From: Nodosilinea sp. LEGE 07088
Lineage (GTDB): Bacteria > Cyanobacteriota > Cyanobacteriia > Phormidesmidales > Phormidesmidaceae
NCBI RefSeq assembly: GCF_015207395.1
Contig: NZ_JADEWX010000026.1
Location: forward strand, 1-52,094
Direction: 5' to 3'
Length of the DNA: 52,094 bases
In this document: positions 7,533-15,832 of the stretch, piece by piece
Numbering within the stretch: the first letter of the stretch is position 1
How the letters are laid out: the number at the start of each line of letters is the position of its first letter
Position numbers and translations under genes: made by a program
The notes under the pieces: model-generated
What the model saw: only the letters and a program-made list of their open reading frames with translations
What the model was told of the DNA's origin: nothing
The model's database searches: none

Positions 7533-8240
7533 CTATTGGGCGCTTTCTACCAGTTCAGGCTGCTTCGAAAGGCGGCCGTCTTCCATATAAACAATGCGAT
7601 CGGCAATGTCGAGAATGCGGTTGTCGTGGGTGACCAGCAGAATGGTACAGCCCTGCTGCTTGGCCAGGTCGTGCATGATGTCGACCACATCGCGGCCCGA
7701 CTTTTTGTCGAGGGCGGCGGTAGGCTCATCGGCCAGCACAATTTTGGGGCGGCTGACCAGGGCGCGGGCGATCGCCACCCGCTGTTTCTGCCCCCCGGAT
7801 AGATCGGCCGGATAGTAATTCACCCGATCTTCTAACCCGACCTGGGTCAACATTGCGTTGGCCATGCGATGGCGCTCCGGCTTAGATAAATTGCCATGCA
7901 CCTCTAGGCCCATCTGCACGTTTTCTAGGGCGGTGAGGCTGCCGTGGAGGTTATGGGCCTGAAAAATATAACCATTGTTGCGCCGAGCGTTGACCAAGTC
8001 GTTTTCGCTAGCGCCGGTAATCTCATGGCCGACAACCTTTAGGCTGCCGGTCTGGGCCGATCGCAGGCCGCCAATCAGGGTTAGCAGGGTAGTTTTGCCC
8101 GAGCCCGACGGGCCGGTCATGATCACAATCTCCCCGGCAGAAATCTCCAAATTGATATCGAACAGCACCTGCTTTTTGAGGTTGCCTGAACCGAAGTGGT
8201 GGTCGAGTTGATGAACCACGATGGAAGGGGAGTGAACCAT
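7533..8240 (-). CDS. devA: DevA-type ABC exporter ATPase
   Basis: A 235-residue MacB/LolD-class nucleotide-binding protein. Seen: Walker A GPSGSGKTT, Q-loop IFQAHNLHGSLTALENVQMGLE (the QAHNL..SLTA pattern is typical of DevA), signature LSGGQKQRVAIARAL, Walker B IVLADEPT and H-loop VTHD. Known: DevA works with permease DevC and fusion protein DevB plus an outer-membrane TolC to export heterocyst glycolipids in Anabaena; paralogues export other lipids or toxic compounds in non-heterocystous cyanobacteria. It is the last gene of a unit in which a flavin monooxygenase separates it from devC (111-base gap). The symbol reflects family, not proven glycolipid export. Confidence 0.9.
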   Translation of the reverse strand: MVHSPSIVVHQLDHHFGSGNLKKQVLFDINLEISAGEIVIMTGPSGSGKTTLLTLIGGLRSAQTGSLKVVGHEITGASENDLVNARRNNGYIFQAHNLHGSLTALENVQMGLEVHGNLSKPERHRMANAMLTQVGLEDRVNYYPADLSGGQKQRVAIARALVSRPKIVLADEPTAALDKKSGRDVVDIMHDLAKQQGCTILLVTHDNRILDIADRIVYMEDGRLSKQPELVESAQ

Positions 8241-8351
8241 AGATCAATCGGTTAGAAAGTGGGGGTTAGAAAATGGATAGATGGCGATCGCATCTGTCAG
8301 ACCGCGCGTTGTGAAGCGAAGCCAATCACTGGCTTTGGTGTTGCCCCAGCC

Positions 8352-9950
8352 CTAGGCATGGGAGACAAAATACTGCTCTAGCGTCGTCCGCAAAAATTTC
8401 AGTTGAAATAGGTTCGCTCTCAGACCCAGGTACGCATCAGGCCGAACCAGATAGGCCGCCACGTCACCTGAGCTGAATTGGGCAAACGGTCTTGCACCAC
8501 AGCGGAGGAAATGCGCCTGGGATTGCGGTGTGACCAGGTGAACTTTCAGGCAAAATGCCTGCTCTAGCTCATCGGTGAGGGCAGCAATCTCAGCCATTGC
8601 AGGGTTTGCGCAAAATAGAAACAAATGATGATAGGCATAGTCGAGGAGCCCATAGCTGGTGAGCGCTTTGCCGGCTTGGTCAAAGGTGAGGTAGGGCCAG
8701 CGCTCACCAGGTGCAGGCGCATCTTTGGGCAAATTCTCGGTTTGCCCTTGAATAAAGTAGCCGTCCTCATAGCGAATGCCGGTCTGGGCGACGATCGGAA
8801 AGAAGCGCTGCTTCACCCCCGGCAGGTGGGTTATGAGAATAACTAAGGGCGCAAACAGATGGGCTCGGAAGAAACTGGCCCACGGCGTTTGTTCGCTCAC
8901 CGCTTGAAAGATCCGATCGGTGGTGCTCAGCAGCCTTTGGGCTACTGGATGCCGTTCAGCATGATAAGAGTCGAGGACTGATGCCGGTAGCTCTCCCTTA
9001 AGTACGGCCGCCAGCTTCCAGGCTAGGTTATGGGCATCTTGAAGGCCGGTATTCATGCCCTGACCGCCCACTGGGGTATGTACATGGGCTGCATCACCAA
9101 CGAAAAAGACTCGCCCGACCTTAAACTGCTCCACGCTGCGACTGTGGATACGGTAAGGCGTAAACCAAGCCGGATCGGTGACCTCTAAGCCGACAGGGAA
9201 ATTTTCCTGGAGTAAGACCTTAAAGTCCTCAACGGTTGGGTCTTCCTGTGCCGAATTCGACGGCAGGGTGCTGATGATCCGAAAGCGATCGCGGGGAGGC
9301 AGTGGAAAAAGGGCAATATCGCCGCTGGCATTAAAGTTAAGGGCAATGGTTTCGTTTTGAAAGCCCTGCTCAACGGTGGCGTCCATCACCATGAATCGCT
9401 GCTCAACGGTGTTTCCGGTAAAGGCCACCCCGAGGTGCTTACGCACGGTGCTGCTGGCACCATCCGCAGCAATCAGGTAGCTGAACTGCACGACCTCTAT
9501 GGTTCCATCAGACTGACCTAACGTCGCTTGAAAACCCGCTTCTGTGGGCTCGACCTTCAATAGTTCACAGTTCCACTCAAGCTGATGCCCTCGACTCTGT
9601 AGGTGCTGATAGAGCAGCTTTTCCGTATTGCTCTGCTCAAGCATGAGGCCATAGCTATAGCGGGTTTGATCGTGTCCAGCGCTGTAAATATCGATATCGA
9701 AGTTGCCGATGGTCGTATAAAGCGTTCCGCCGCGAACCTGACGCCCCTGGGCTAAAAAAGCCTCGACAATACCGATCTGCTCAAAAAGTTCGAGGGAACG
9801 GGGCTGAATTACCAGCGCCCTGGAATTTTCTGAGAAGGTCTCTTTTTTATCAATAATGCGAAATGTGATGCCGTGGGCAGCCAGCAAAACAGCCGCCATG
9901 AGTCCAGAAGGTCCGCCGCCTACAATTAAGACATCGGTAGTCGTAGTCAT
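8352..9950 (-). CDS. FAD-dependent aromatic monooxygenase (PheA/TfdB/TetX-like)
   Basis: A 532-residue class A flavoprotein monooxygenase. Seen: N-terminal FAD-binding GGGPSGLM (Rossmann GxGxxG) after MTTTTDVLIV, RALVIQPRSLELFEQIG, the DG-type motif YLIAADGASSTVRKHLG, the second FAD motif VFFVGDAAHVHTPVGGQGMNTG, and a C-terminal thioredoxin-like region as in phenol hydroxylase. Known: relatives hydroxylate phenols, polyketides or antibiotics (TetX, Rox) using NAD(P)H and O2. The ATG at 9950 has an excellent ribosome binding site (AAGGAGAA at about 9956-9963); an upstream in-frame start at 9986 is less likely. It lies between devC and devA on the same strand, an unusual position that links oxidation of a substrate with export. 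Confidence 0.88.
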   Translation of the reverse strand: MTTTTDVLIVGGGPSGLMAAVLLAAHGITFRIIDKKETFSENSRALVIQPRSLELFEQIGIVEAFLAQGRQVRGGTLYTTIGNFDIDIYSAGHDQTRYSYGLMLEQSNTEKLLYQHLQSRGHQLEWNCELLKVEPTEAGFQATLGQSDGTIEVVQFSYLIAADGASSTVRKHLGVAFTGNTVEQRFMVMDATVEQGFQNETIALNFNASGDIALFPLPPRDRFRIISTLPSNSAQEDPTVEDFKVLLQENFPVGLEVTDPAWFTPYRIHSRSVEQFKVGRVFFVGDAAHVHTPVGGQGMNTGLQDAHNLAWKLAAVLKGELPASVLDSYHAERHPVAQRLLSTTDRIFQAVSEQTPWASFFRAHLFAPLVILITHLPGVKQRFFPIVAQTGIRYEDGYFIQGQTENLPKDAPAPGERWPYLTFDQAGKALTSYGLLDYAYHHLFLFCANPAMAEIAALTDELEQAFCLKVHLVTPQSQAHFLRCGARPFAQFSSGDVAAYLVRPDAYLGLRANLFQLKFLRTTLEQYFVSHA

Positions 9951-10021
9951 CGGGTTCTCCTTGTACAGGTCAGAACAGCAGGGCATTCATAGAGGTTGAC
10001 AAGCTCGCCCCCGTTTTGAAG

Positions 10022-11206
10022 CTAGAAAATATCAGCCGGGTCAGCGGCCTGGAGGCGGCGGGTGGCGATCGCCCCCGAGGCTCCACACATGACAAAGGTC
10101 AACGCCAGCACCGTAATGGCTCGGCTGGCAGGCATAGCTAGCGGTAGAGCGGTGGCTGCCGCCGTCAGCTGATAGGCCCCCAGGGCAATCACCAAACCGG
10201 GCACAAACCCCAGCACTGAGAGAATGATGGCCTCTTCTACCACAATGCCGAGCAGGTAACTATTGCGATAGCCCATGGCCCTGAAGGTGGCGTACTCGCC
10301 CAGGTGGCTATTCACATCGGTAGACAATACCTGATAGACAATCACCACACCGACGATGAACCCCATGACCGAACCCAGGCCAAACACAAAGCCAACCGGT
10401 GACTCGGACTGAATGTCGTTGAGTTCAAACTCGACATAGCCCTGCTTGGTCAACACCTGCACATCGTCGGGCAGGCGCGCCGCCAAATCGATTCTGGCCT
10501 GCTCAGGGTCGGTTCCCGGCTCCAGATTAATGAGCCCCATAGTGACAGCTCCGGCCTCTTGCCTGGGAAATAGCCGTAAAAAACTCTGATCGCTGGTAAT
10601 CAACGCGCCATCATCGGCAAACGATGCGCCCACAGTGAATAGGCCGGTCACGGTCACGGTGCGCCGGCCTATTTCTGTGGTCACAGTTTCCCCGGCCTTG
10701 ATCTGGTCGATCATTTCCTGGTAGGTGCCCCGAGAGGCCTGATCAAATAAAACGGTATTGGGCAAGCGAATAGCGTCTAACTGCTGGTTAACTTCAGGTA
10801 GGTCAAGGGCAGGGCGATTGGGATTTTGGCCAATGACCAGCATGGAGGTCTTTTGGCGGGTTTCGGGGTTGCGCCACTGTACAGACCCCAGGTAGAGCGG
10901 TTCGGCAGAGGCGACACCGGGAATATCTTGGGCCTGCCAGAGCCGTCGCCGGGGAAAGGTGCGCAGCTGGTTGAAGTTTTTTGCCTGGGTGCTCAGGATA
11001 ACCAGGTCAGCCTGAATGGCGCGGGAATACTGAGTGTTGCTTTTATAGAGGGCATCGGCAAACCCCAGCTGCATGAAGATCAAGATGTCGGCAAAGGTGA
11101 TACCAGCGATCGCGGTTAGCAGGCGCATGGGGTCATGCTTGAGCTGCTTCAGACCAAGGGGGGTGCGATCGCCCAGATTTTTGAACGTTTTGATCAGGCC
11201 AAGCAT
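10022..11206 (-). CDS. devC: DevC-type ABC exporter permease
   Basis: A 394-residue MacB-like permease. Seen: one N-terminal hydrophobic segment (LLTAIAGITFADILIFMQLGFADAL), a large periplasmic domain of about 220 residues, then three membrane helices (around VGFVFGLGSVMGFIVGVVIVYQ, EEAIILSVLGFVPGLVIAL and ITVLALTFVMCGASGAIA). The STDVNSHLGEYATFRAMGY segment before the second helix is typical of DevC. Known: DevC pairs with DevA and DevB as a type VII-like ABC exporter that passes substrates from the periplasm to TolC. The gene follows devB by 143 bases and precedes the monooxygenase by 71 bases. Confidence 0.92.
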   Translation of the reverse strand: MLGLIKTFKNLGDRTPLGLKQLKHDPMRLLTAIAGITFADILIFMQLGFADALYKSNTQYSRAIQADLVILSTQAKNFNQLRTFPRRRLWQAQDIPGVASAEPLYLGSVQWRNPETRQKTSMLVIGQNPNRPALDLPEVNQQLDAIRLPNTVLFDQASRGTYQEMIDQIKAGETVTTEIGRRTVTVTGLFTVGASFADDGALITSDQSFLRLFPRQEAGAVTMGLINLEPGTDPEQARIDLAARLPDDVQVLTKQGYVEFELNDIQSESPVGFVFGLGSVMGFIVGVVIVYQVLSTDVNSHLGEYATFRAMGYRNSYLLGIVVEEAIILSVLGFVPGLVIALGAYQLTAAATALPLAMPASRAITVLALTFVMCGASGAIATRRLQAADPADIF

Positions 11207-11349
11207 GGGAGTAGCTCCTGAACTGGTTTTAGATTGGCGATTTTGATTTTTTTTGGGTGGGTGGGTGAGTGAGTTTTAGCAGGCTTGGGGATCAGTTCCA
11301 CCGGCGGAGGACGTATCTGCAAGAGAAACGCTGAACCTGACCAGAGAGA

Positions 11350-12540
11350 TTACTCAAGTTGAATGGTGGCCGTCACCTGGAGGTCGGTGAGTCCGGCCAC
11401 GGTTTTACTGGTCGCATCGTCCAGAGCAATGAATACTTCAATCACCTTGGCGTCGATATTGGCGGCGGGGTCTTCGTTGATCACCTGCTGTTGCTGCACT
11501 TGGAGGCCAATGCGTTCGACGGTGCCCGTCAGGGTTTGGGCAAACACTGTGGAGGCAATCTCGACCGACTGCCCCAAGGCGATCGCGCCGATGTCGTCTT
11601 GGTAGACTTCGGCGACCACCTGCATCTGCTGGGTTTGGCCCAGGGTGGCAATGCCCTCGTCGCCGATTTTTTCGCCAGGGCGAGTGTGAATCTTGAGAAT
11701 TTGTCCGGCCTGGGGCGATCGCACGGTTGCCTGGGCGAGATTGGCCTCGGCTTCGGCCACGGCGGCGATCGCCGCCTCGACCTCAGCCTCTGACGCCGCC
11801 ACATCCACGGGCCGCACCTCGGCAATTTGATCGAGTCTGGCCCGGGCCTGATCGATCTGCTGGCGGCTGGTGGTCTGAATCCGCCCCAGGGAGGCCTGGG
11901 CTTCCTGGAGCTGCCGTTGGGCGGTGGTGTAGGTAAGCTCACGGGCATCACGCTCCGAGGCCGATACGCCACCGCGCTGATAGAGCGATTCGTAGCGCTC
12001 GTACTCGACGCGGGCATTTTCAACTTCGGCCTCCAGACGTGCAACCGTCGCCTGTTGGCTACTCACATCCCCGACTTGGGCCGCTTCTAAGCGCGCGATT
12101 TCAGCTTGCTGGGCGGCGATTTCTCCCGATTGAGCCCCCGCGTTGACCCGGGCCAGCTGGGTGCGAGCAATCTGCACCTGCTGTTCGGCCTGCTGGAGGG
12201 CGGCTTGGAGGCGATCGCGGTTATCCAAAATTGCAATGATTTGACCGGCCTCAACGCGATCGCCCTCCTGCACCAAGAGCTGCTCTACCCGGTTCTCTTG
12301 GGTAGCCGTCGGCGCGATCAGGTTGATCGCCTCGCCCTGGGGCTCCAGCCGTCCCAGGGCGGTCACCGTCGAAACTGCTGGGTCTACCGCCTCAACCTGA
12401 GCCTCCTGGATCACGGGAGCCTGCCAGATCTGCCAAACGGCAAACCTGGCTAGCCCCAAAACCACTAAGCCCACCAACATTAGCCATCGACCCGACAATT
12501 TGGCTAATGCCACCCGATGATTTGTAATACCTGATGCCAT
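11350..12540 (-). CDS. devB: DevB-type periplasmic membrane-fusion protein
   Basis: A 396-residue HlyD/MacA-family adaptor. Seen: one N-terminal membrane anchor (LMLVGLVVLGLARFAVWQIW), the lipoyl half-motif TALGRLEPQGEAINLIAPT, a long alpha-helical hairpin (about residues 105-250, rich in Ala/Gln/Glu heptads) and the second lipoyl half TVRSPQAGQILKIHTRPGEKIG, then beta-barrel segments. Known: DevB bridges DevAC to the outer-membrane TolC channel. A consensus ribosome binding site GGAGG lies at 12547-12551. It is the first gene of the operon and its promoter carries two palindromic operators next to the divergent tetR gene. Confidence 0.93.
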   Translation of the reverse strand: MASGITNHRVALAKLSGRWLMLVGLVVLGLARFAVWQIWQAPVIQEAQVEAVDPAVSTVTALGRLEPQGEAINLIAPTATQENRVEQLLVQEGDRVEAGQIIAILDNRDRLQAALQQAEQQVQIARTQLARVNAGAQSGEIAAQQAEIARLEAAQVGDVSSQQATVARLEAEVENARVEYERYESLYQRGGVSASERDARELTYTTAQRQLQEAQASLGRIQTTSRQQIDQARARLDQIAEVRPVDVAASEAEVEAAIAAVAEAEANLAQATVRSPQAGQILKIHTRPGEKIGDEGIATLGQTQQMQVVAEVYQDDIGAIALGQSVEIASTVFAQTLTGTVERIGLQVQQQQVINEDPAANIDAKVIEVFIALDDATSKTVAGLTDLQVTATIQLE

Positions 12541-12577
12541 TGGCTACCTCCAGGGAAATTGAAGCACCTCACCTGCA

Positions 12578-12605
12578 ATCATACTAAACCGTCCAGTATT
12601 GTCAA
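12578..12605 (-). promoter_or_regulatory. Promoter of the devB operon
   Basis: On the reverse strand a perfect -35 TTGACA (12605-12600) and a -10 TATGAT (12583-12578) are separated by 16 bases. Transcription would start near 12571, about 30 bases before the devB ATG. Both operator palindromes overlap or touch this promoter. Confidence 0.8.
12583..12597. promoter_or_regulatory. Operator half-perfect copy O1
   Basis: ACTAAAC-C-GTCCAGT, an imperfect copy (two mismatches in the right arm) of the palindrome at 12605-12619, lying in the spacer between the -35 and -10 of the devB promoter. Confidence 0.65.
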
Positions 12606-12619
12606 CTAAACGGTTTAGT
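12605..12619. promoter_or_regulatory. Operator perfect palindrome O2
   Basis: ACTAAAC-G-GTTTAGT, a perfect 7-1-7 inverted repeat abutting the -35 hexamer of the devB promoter. Its centre is 22 bases (about two helical turns) from the centre of O1. The size and position are typical of TetR-family operators, and the divergent tetR gene begins just downstream. Confidence 0.75.
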
Positions 12620-12685
12620 AAAGAAAGAATGCACAGAGTCGGATCCCTTGTTATGCTGACAGTTAGCCATTTCAGGACTCCTACC

Positions 12686-13336
12686 GTGAACGCTTCAAAT
12701 CGGCCCAAGTCCTTTGCTCTATCCCCTGGCGATATGACACAAAAAGCTGGGGTGATCTTGGCGGGTGCCCTGGAGGTATTCACCACCTATGGCTATACCG
12801 CAGCCAGCATGGATCGCATTGCCGCCGGGGCAGGGGTGTCTAAATCAACTCTGTACAGCTACTTTCACGACAAAGAAAGGTTGTTCGTTTCACTGATCCA
12901 GTGGCTCACCCAAAACACCAACCAGATCATCTTCGGCCTGCGCACAGATCTTGACCCAGAAACGCCGCCAGATCAGGTTCTTCGCCAAATGGCCAATGCG
13001 GTGCTAGCAGAATTTTCTGCCAATCAATCGCTCTTGACGCTGATGCGATTGATGATTGGTGAGTCTGAGCGCTTTCCAGACTTGGCTAAAACCTTCGTTC
13101 GCACTGTGCAAAAGCCCCTGCTAGATCATCTCGCGCTCTATTTTGCCTCTCAGCCTCAGTTCAAGTCGCTTGATCCTGCTGTCTCAGCTCGGATCTTTGC
13201 TGGCTCATTAGTGCACTATTTGATCATTCAAAATATCCTCCACGGCCGCGATATTGTCCCCCTTGACCCAGACCGCATGATTGATGGGCTCATCTATACG
13301 ATCATGGCGGCTGGCCAGTCATCACTCGAGGCATAA
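12686..13336 (+). CDS. TetR/AcrR-family repressor of the dev-type operon
   Basis: About 216 residues. Seen: an N-terminal helix-turn-helix with ILAGALEVFTTYGYTAASMDRIAAGAGVSKSTLYSYFHDKERLF, matching the TetR signature, and a C-terminal ligand/dimer domain of about 145 residues with LMRLMIGESERFPDLAKTF, as in the AcrR C-terminal subfamily. The gene is divergent from devB, with two palindromes in the shared promoter, so it probably represses the exporter-monooxygenase operon and itself. The start is uncertain: the longest frame begins at TTG 12599 inside the operators, which is implausible; GTG 12686 has AGGA at 12674-12677; ATG 12653 is the main alternative. Confidence 0.9.
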   Translation: MNASNRPKSFALSPGDMTQKAGVILAGALEVFTTYGYTAASMDRIAAGAGVSKSTLYSYFHDKERLFVSLIQWLTQNTNQIIFGLRTDLDPETPPDQVLRQMANAVLAEFSANQSLLTLMRLMIGESERFPDLAKTFVRTVQKPLLDHLALYFASQPQFKSLDPAVSARIFAGSLVHYLIIQNILHGRDIVPLDPDRMIDGLIYTIMAAGQSSLEA

Positions 13337-13376
13337 TCGCTAAAGCAATGGCCTACTCTATCTACCAGCCCTCTAA

Positions 13377-14438
13377 GTGCCTATGGTGACCATCCACCCC
13401 TCTGTAGACTTTCGCTCCGACACCGTGACCTGGCCCACCCCAGCCATGGTTGAAGCCATGGCCACCGCCGAGCTCGGGGATGATGTCTATGGTGAAGACC
13501 CCACCGTCAATGAGCTAGAAGCCCTGGCCGCTCAAATCTTGGGCAAAGAGGCGGGTCTGTTTGTCACCAGTGGCACCCAGGGCAACCTGATTGCCGCCCT
13601 TACCCACGCCCAGCGTGGCGATGAGGCCATTTTGGGGGAAGACGCCCACACCTTTTGCTGGGAGGCTGGCGGCATCGCGGTACTGGGCGGCATTACCCCG
13701 CGACCGCTGCCCACCGATAGTCGGGGCCGCATGGCCATCGATCACATCAAAGCGGCGATTCGCGGCAACAACCCCCACCTGCCCCACAGCCGCCTGATTT
13801 TGCTGGAGAACAGTTCTGGCGGTAATCATGGGGCCGCGATTGAGCCTGAGTACTTTGCCGCGATCGCCGCGCTGGCCCAGGCTCACGATCTACGTGTCCA
13901 CCTCGATGGGGCCCGACTGTTTAACGCCACCACTGCCCTGGGGGTTGATCCGACTGCGATCACCACCCATGTCGATTCGGTCAGCGTGTGCCTCAGCAAG
14001 GGGTTGTGCGCCCCGGTCGGCTCGGTGCTGGTGGGCAGTGCCGAGTTCATTCATCAGGCCCGTCGCCATCGCAAGCTGCTCGGCGGCGGCATGCGCCAGG
14101 CCGGGGTATTGGCGGCGGCGGGCATCATTGCACTTAAGACCATGAGCCAGCGATTGCAGGCCGACCATGCCCATGCCCAGACCTTGGCCCAGGGGTTAGC
14201 GACTATTCCAGGCATTGAGATCGACCCTGCGGTGGTTGAAACCAACATGGTATTTTTCAATCTGGCTGTGGGACTACCTGTTTCTCCAGAATTGCTGATT
14301 AAAACCCTGAAAGTTGAACATGGTCTATATATTGGCGGCTACGGCGATCGCACCCTCCGGGCCGTCACCCACTACTGGATCGACCAATCCCAGTGCGATC
14401 GCCTGGTCGACGCCATTCGCACTATCCTCGCAGGGTGA
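13377..14438 (+). CDS. ltaE: Low-specificity L-threonine aldolase
   Basis: A 353-residue fold-type I PLP enzyme that cleaves L-threonine or L-allo-threonine to glycine and acetaldehyde. Seen: DFRSDTVTWPTPAMVEAM at the N-terminus, DDVYGEDPTVNELE, FVTSGTQGNLIA (phosphate-binding region), ENSSGG, the PLP ring Asp in VHLDGARLFNA and the Schiff-base lysine in SVCLSKGLCAPVGS (about K208). Length is normal for the family. The start could be GTG 13377 or ATG 13383; neither has a clear ribosome binding site. It follows the TetR gene by about 40 bases on the same strand but no functional tie is evident. Confidence 0.92.
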   Translation: MPMVTIHPSVDFRSDTVTWPTPAMVEAMATAELGDDVYGEDPTVNELEALAAQILGKEAGLFVTSGTQGNLIAALTHAQRGDEAILGEDAHTFCWEAGGIAVLGGITPRPLPTDSRGRMAIDHIKAAIRGNNPHLPHSRLILLENSSGGNHGAAIEPEYFAAIAALAQAHDLRVHLDGARLFNATTALGVDPTAITTHVDSVSVCLSKGLCAPVGSVLVGSAEFIHQARRHRKLLGGGMRQAGVLAAAGIIALKTMSQRLQADHAHAQTLAQGLATIPGIEIDPAVVETNMVFFNLAVGLPVSPELLIKTLKVEHGLYIGGYGDRTLRAVTHYWIDQSQCDRLVDAIRTILAG

Positions 14439-14575
14439 AAGGAAATGGGGCATGACAGTCTTCTCCCCTTGCTCACCTCCCCCACTCGCCTCATCTTCTC
14501 TCTCTACCCATTGCGCTGCACCCCAGACCTGGCTACACTTAGCCCAGCAATCTAACCTCCACATTTCCTATCTCT

Positions 14576-15196
14576 ATGGAATGGCATGTAACCGATGCCG
14601 AGAGCCTACGCGTAATTGATTCCGAAATTAGCGATCACAGCTTTTCGCCTTCGGAGTACGAAATTGTGCGTCGGGTCATCTATGCCACCGCCGACTTCGA
14701 GTTTAAAGACCATATCTATTTTTCTGACCAAGCCCTACAGTCGGGGGCGGCGGCTCTGGCGGCTCGCACCACCATTATTGTAGATATGCCTATGGTGCAG
14801 GTGGGCATTACGCCAGTCATTCAAAACACCTTTGCTAACCCGGTCTACTGCAGCATGGATGCCCTGACTCGGCCCCAGAAGGGCAAAAGCCAGGCGGCCT
14901 GGGGGATAGAAACCCTGGCCCAACGCTACCCCGAAGGCATCTTTGTGATCGGCTCTTCTGAAACGGCGCTGGCTACCTTGGTAGATCTGATCGACGCCGA
15001 TAAGGTGCGGCCGGCGCTGGTAGTGGCGACTCCGGCTGGCTTCATCGACACGGCGATGATTAAAGAGCGGCTGCAAGATACCCTGGTGCCCCACGTACGC
15101 ATCAATGGCCGCAAGGGTAGCGCTGTAGTGGCGGCGGCCATTGTCAATGGTCTGGTCGATTTATCGTGGCAGGCCTACGGTAAAGAGAAGCCCTAA
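14576..15196 (+). CDS. cobH: Precorrin-8X / cobalt-precorrin-8 methylmutase
   Basis: A 206-residue enzyme of cobalamin biosynthesis, which moves the C-11 methyl group to C-12 to make (cob)yrinate skeleton (hydrogenobyrinate). Seen: DAESLRVIDSEI, FSPSEYEIVRRVIYATADFEF, AARTTIIVDMPMVQVGI, GIFVIGSSETALATLVDLI, PALVVATPAGFIDTAMIK and GRKGSAVVAAAIVNGL, all CbiC/CobH blocks. The catalytic histidine of characterised enzymes lies in a VIH-A/T motif; here that residue reads Tyr (VIYATAD). Cyanobacteria often scatter cob genes, and no others are in the window. It converges with the pentapeptide gene, overlapping by four bases. Confidence 0.92.
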   Translation: MEWHVTDAESLRVIDSEISDHSFSPSEYEIVRRVIYATADFEFKDHIYFSDQALQSGAAALAARTTIIVDMPMVQVGITPVIQNTFANPVYCSMDALTRPQKGKSQAAWGIETLAQRYPEGIFVIGSSETALATLVDLIDADKVRPALVVATPAGFIDTAMIKERLQDTLVPHVRINGRKGSAVVAAAIVNGLVDLSWQAYGKEKP

Positions 15197-15747
15197 CAGT
15201 CGCGATTTTCAATCGCTCCGTCGGGCATGGTGGTGTTGCAGAACCTCACCATGCTGCGGTTTACGCCGCGCAGATTGGCCCCCTTGAGGTTGGCTCCGCT
15301 GAGATTGGCGGCGCCCAGGGTCACGCTGAGCATAATTGCTCCGCTCAGGTTGGCGTCAGTGAGGTCGGCGTCTTCCAGGTTGGCCTGGGTCATCTCGACA
15401 TTGCTCAGGTCGGCCCCGGTGAGATTAGCCCGGATCAGATACGCGCCATTCATTTGGGCATCGGTCAGGGTGGCTCCGCTCAGGTTGATGTTGGTCATAT
15501 CGGAGAGTACCAGATTGGCTCCACTCAGGTCGGCCCCGGTCAAGTCGGCCCCGGTGAGTACCGCAATCTTGAGGTTGGCGCTGTGCAGGTCGGCATGGTT
15601 GAGATAGGCGTCGTTGAGAATGCACACGGGGCACTCATTGGTATCGAGCAGTTTTTGCACATCGTCGGGAATCGCAGCAGCAGCGGGAGCAAGGCCCAGG
15701 TTCCACATCAGCAGGGCGATCACCAGCATAGCCAAGAGACGTTTCAT
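15193..15747 (-). CDS. Exported pentapeptide-repeat protein
   Basis: A 184-residue protein. Seen: signal peptide MKRLLAMLVIALLMWNLGLAPAAAA with an AxA cleavage site, a short conserved cap with two cysteines (TNECPVCILNDAYLNHADLH), then about 20 tandem A(D/N)Lxx pentapeptides forming a right-handed quadrilateral beta helix, and a third/fourth cysteine in the tail (RFCNT, NRDC). Known: such proteins in cyanobacteria are often thylakoid-lumen or periplasmic (e.g. the two-Cys cap); their role is not established. The ATG at 15747 gives a normal signal peptide; the frame is open to 15801. Confidence 0.88.
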   Translation of the reverse strand: MKRLLAMLVIALLMWNLGLAPAAAAIPDDVQKLLDTNECPVCILNDAYLNHADLHSANLKIAVLTGADLTGADLSGANLVLSDMTNINLSGATLTDAQMNGAYLIRANLTGADLSNVEMTQANLEDADLTDANLSGAIMLSVTLGAANLSGANLKGANLRGVNRSMVRFCNTTMPDGAIENRDC

Positions 15748-15832
15748 AGTCTGCAAAGATCCTGTCTTGAGAAGGTTAGTCTTGGCTATTCTCCCATTCA
15801 ATGGGGTAGGCCGAATAGTGAAACCCAGCCGA

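Noticed and set aside
7542-7802. Long opposite-strand frames within devA and many other genes
   Set aside because: They are shadows of G+C-rich coding sequence, without family resemblance or ribosome binding sites.
12599-12685. Upstream TTG start of TetR
   Set aside because: The start would lie inside the operator/promoter region, so the transcript would not include it.
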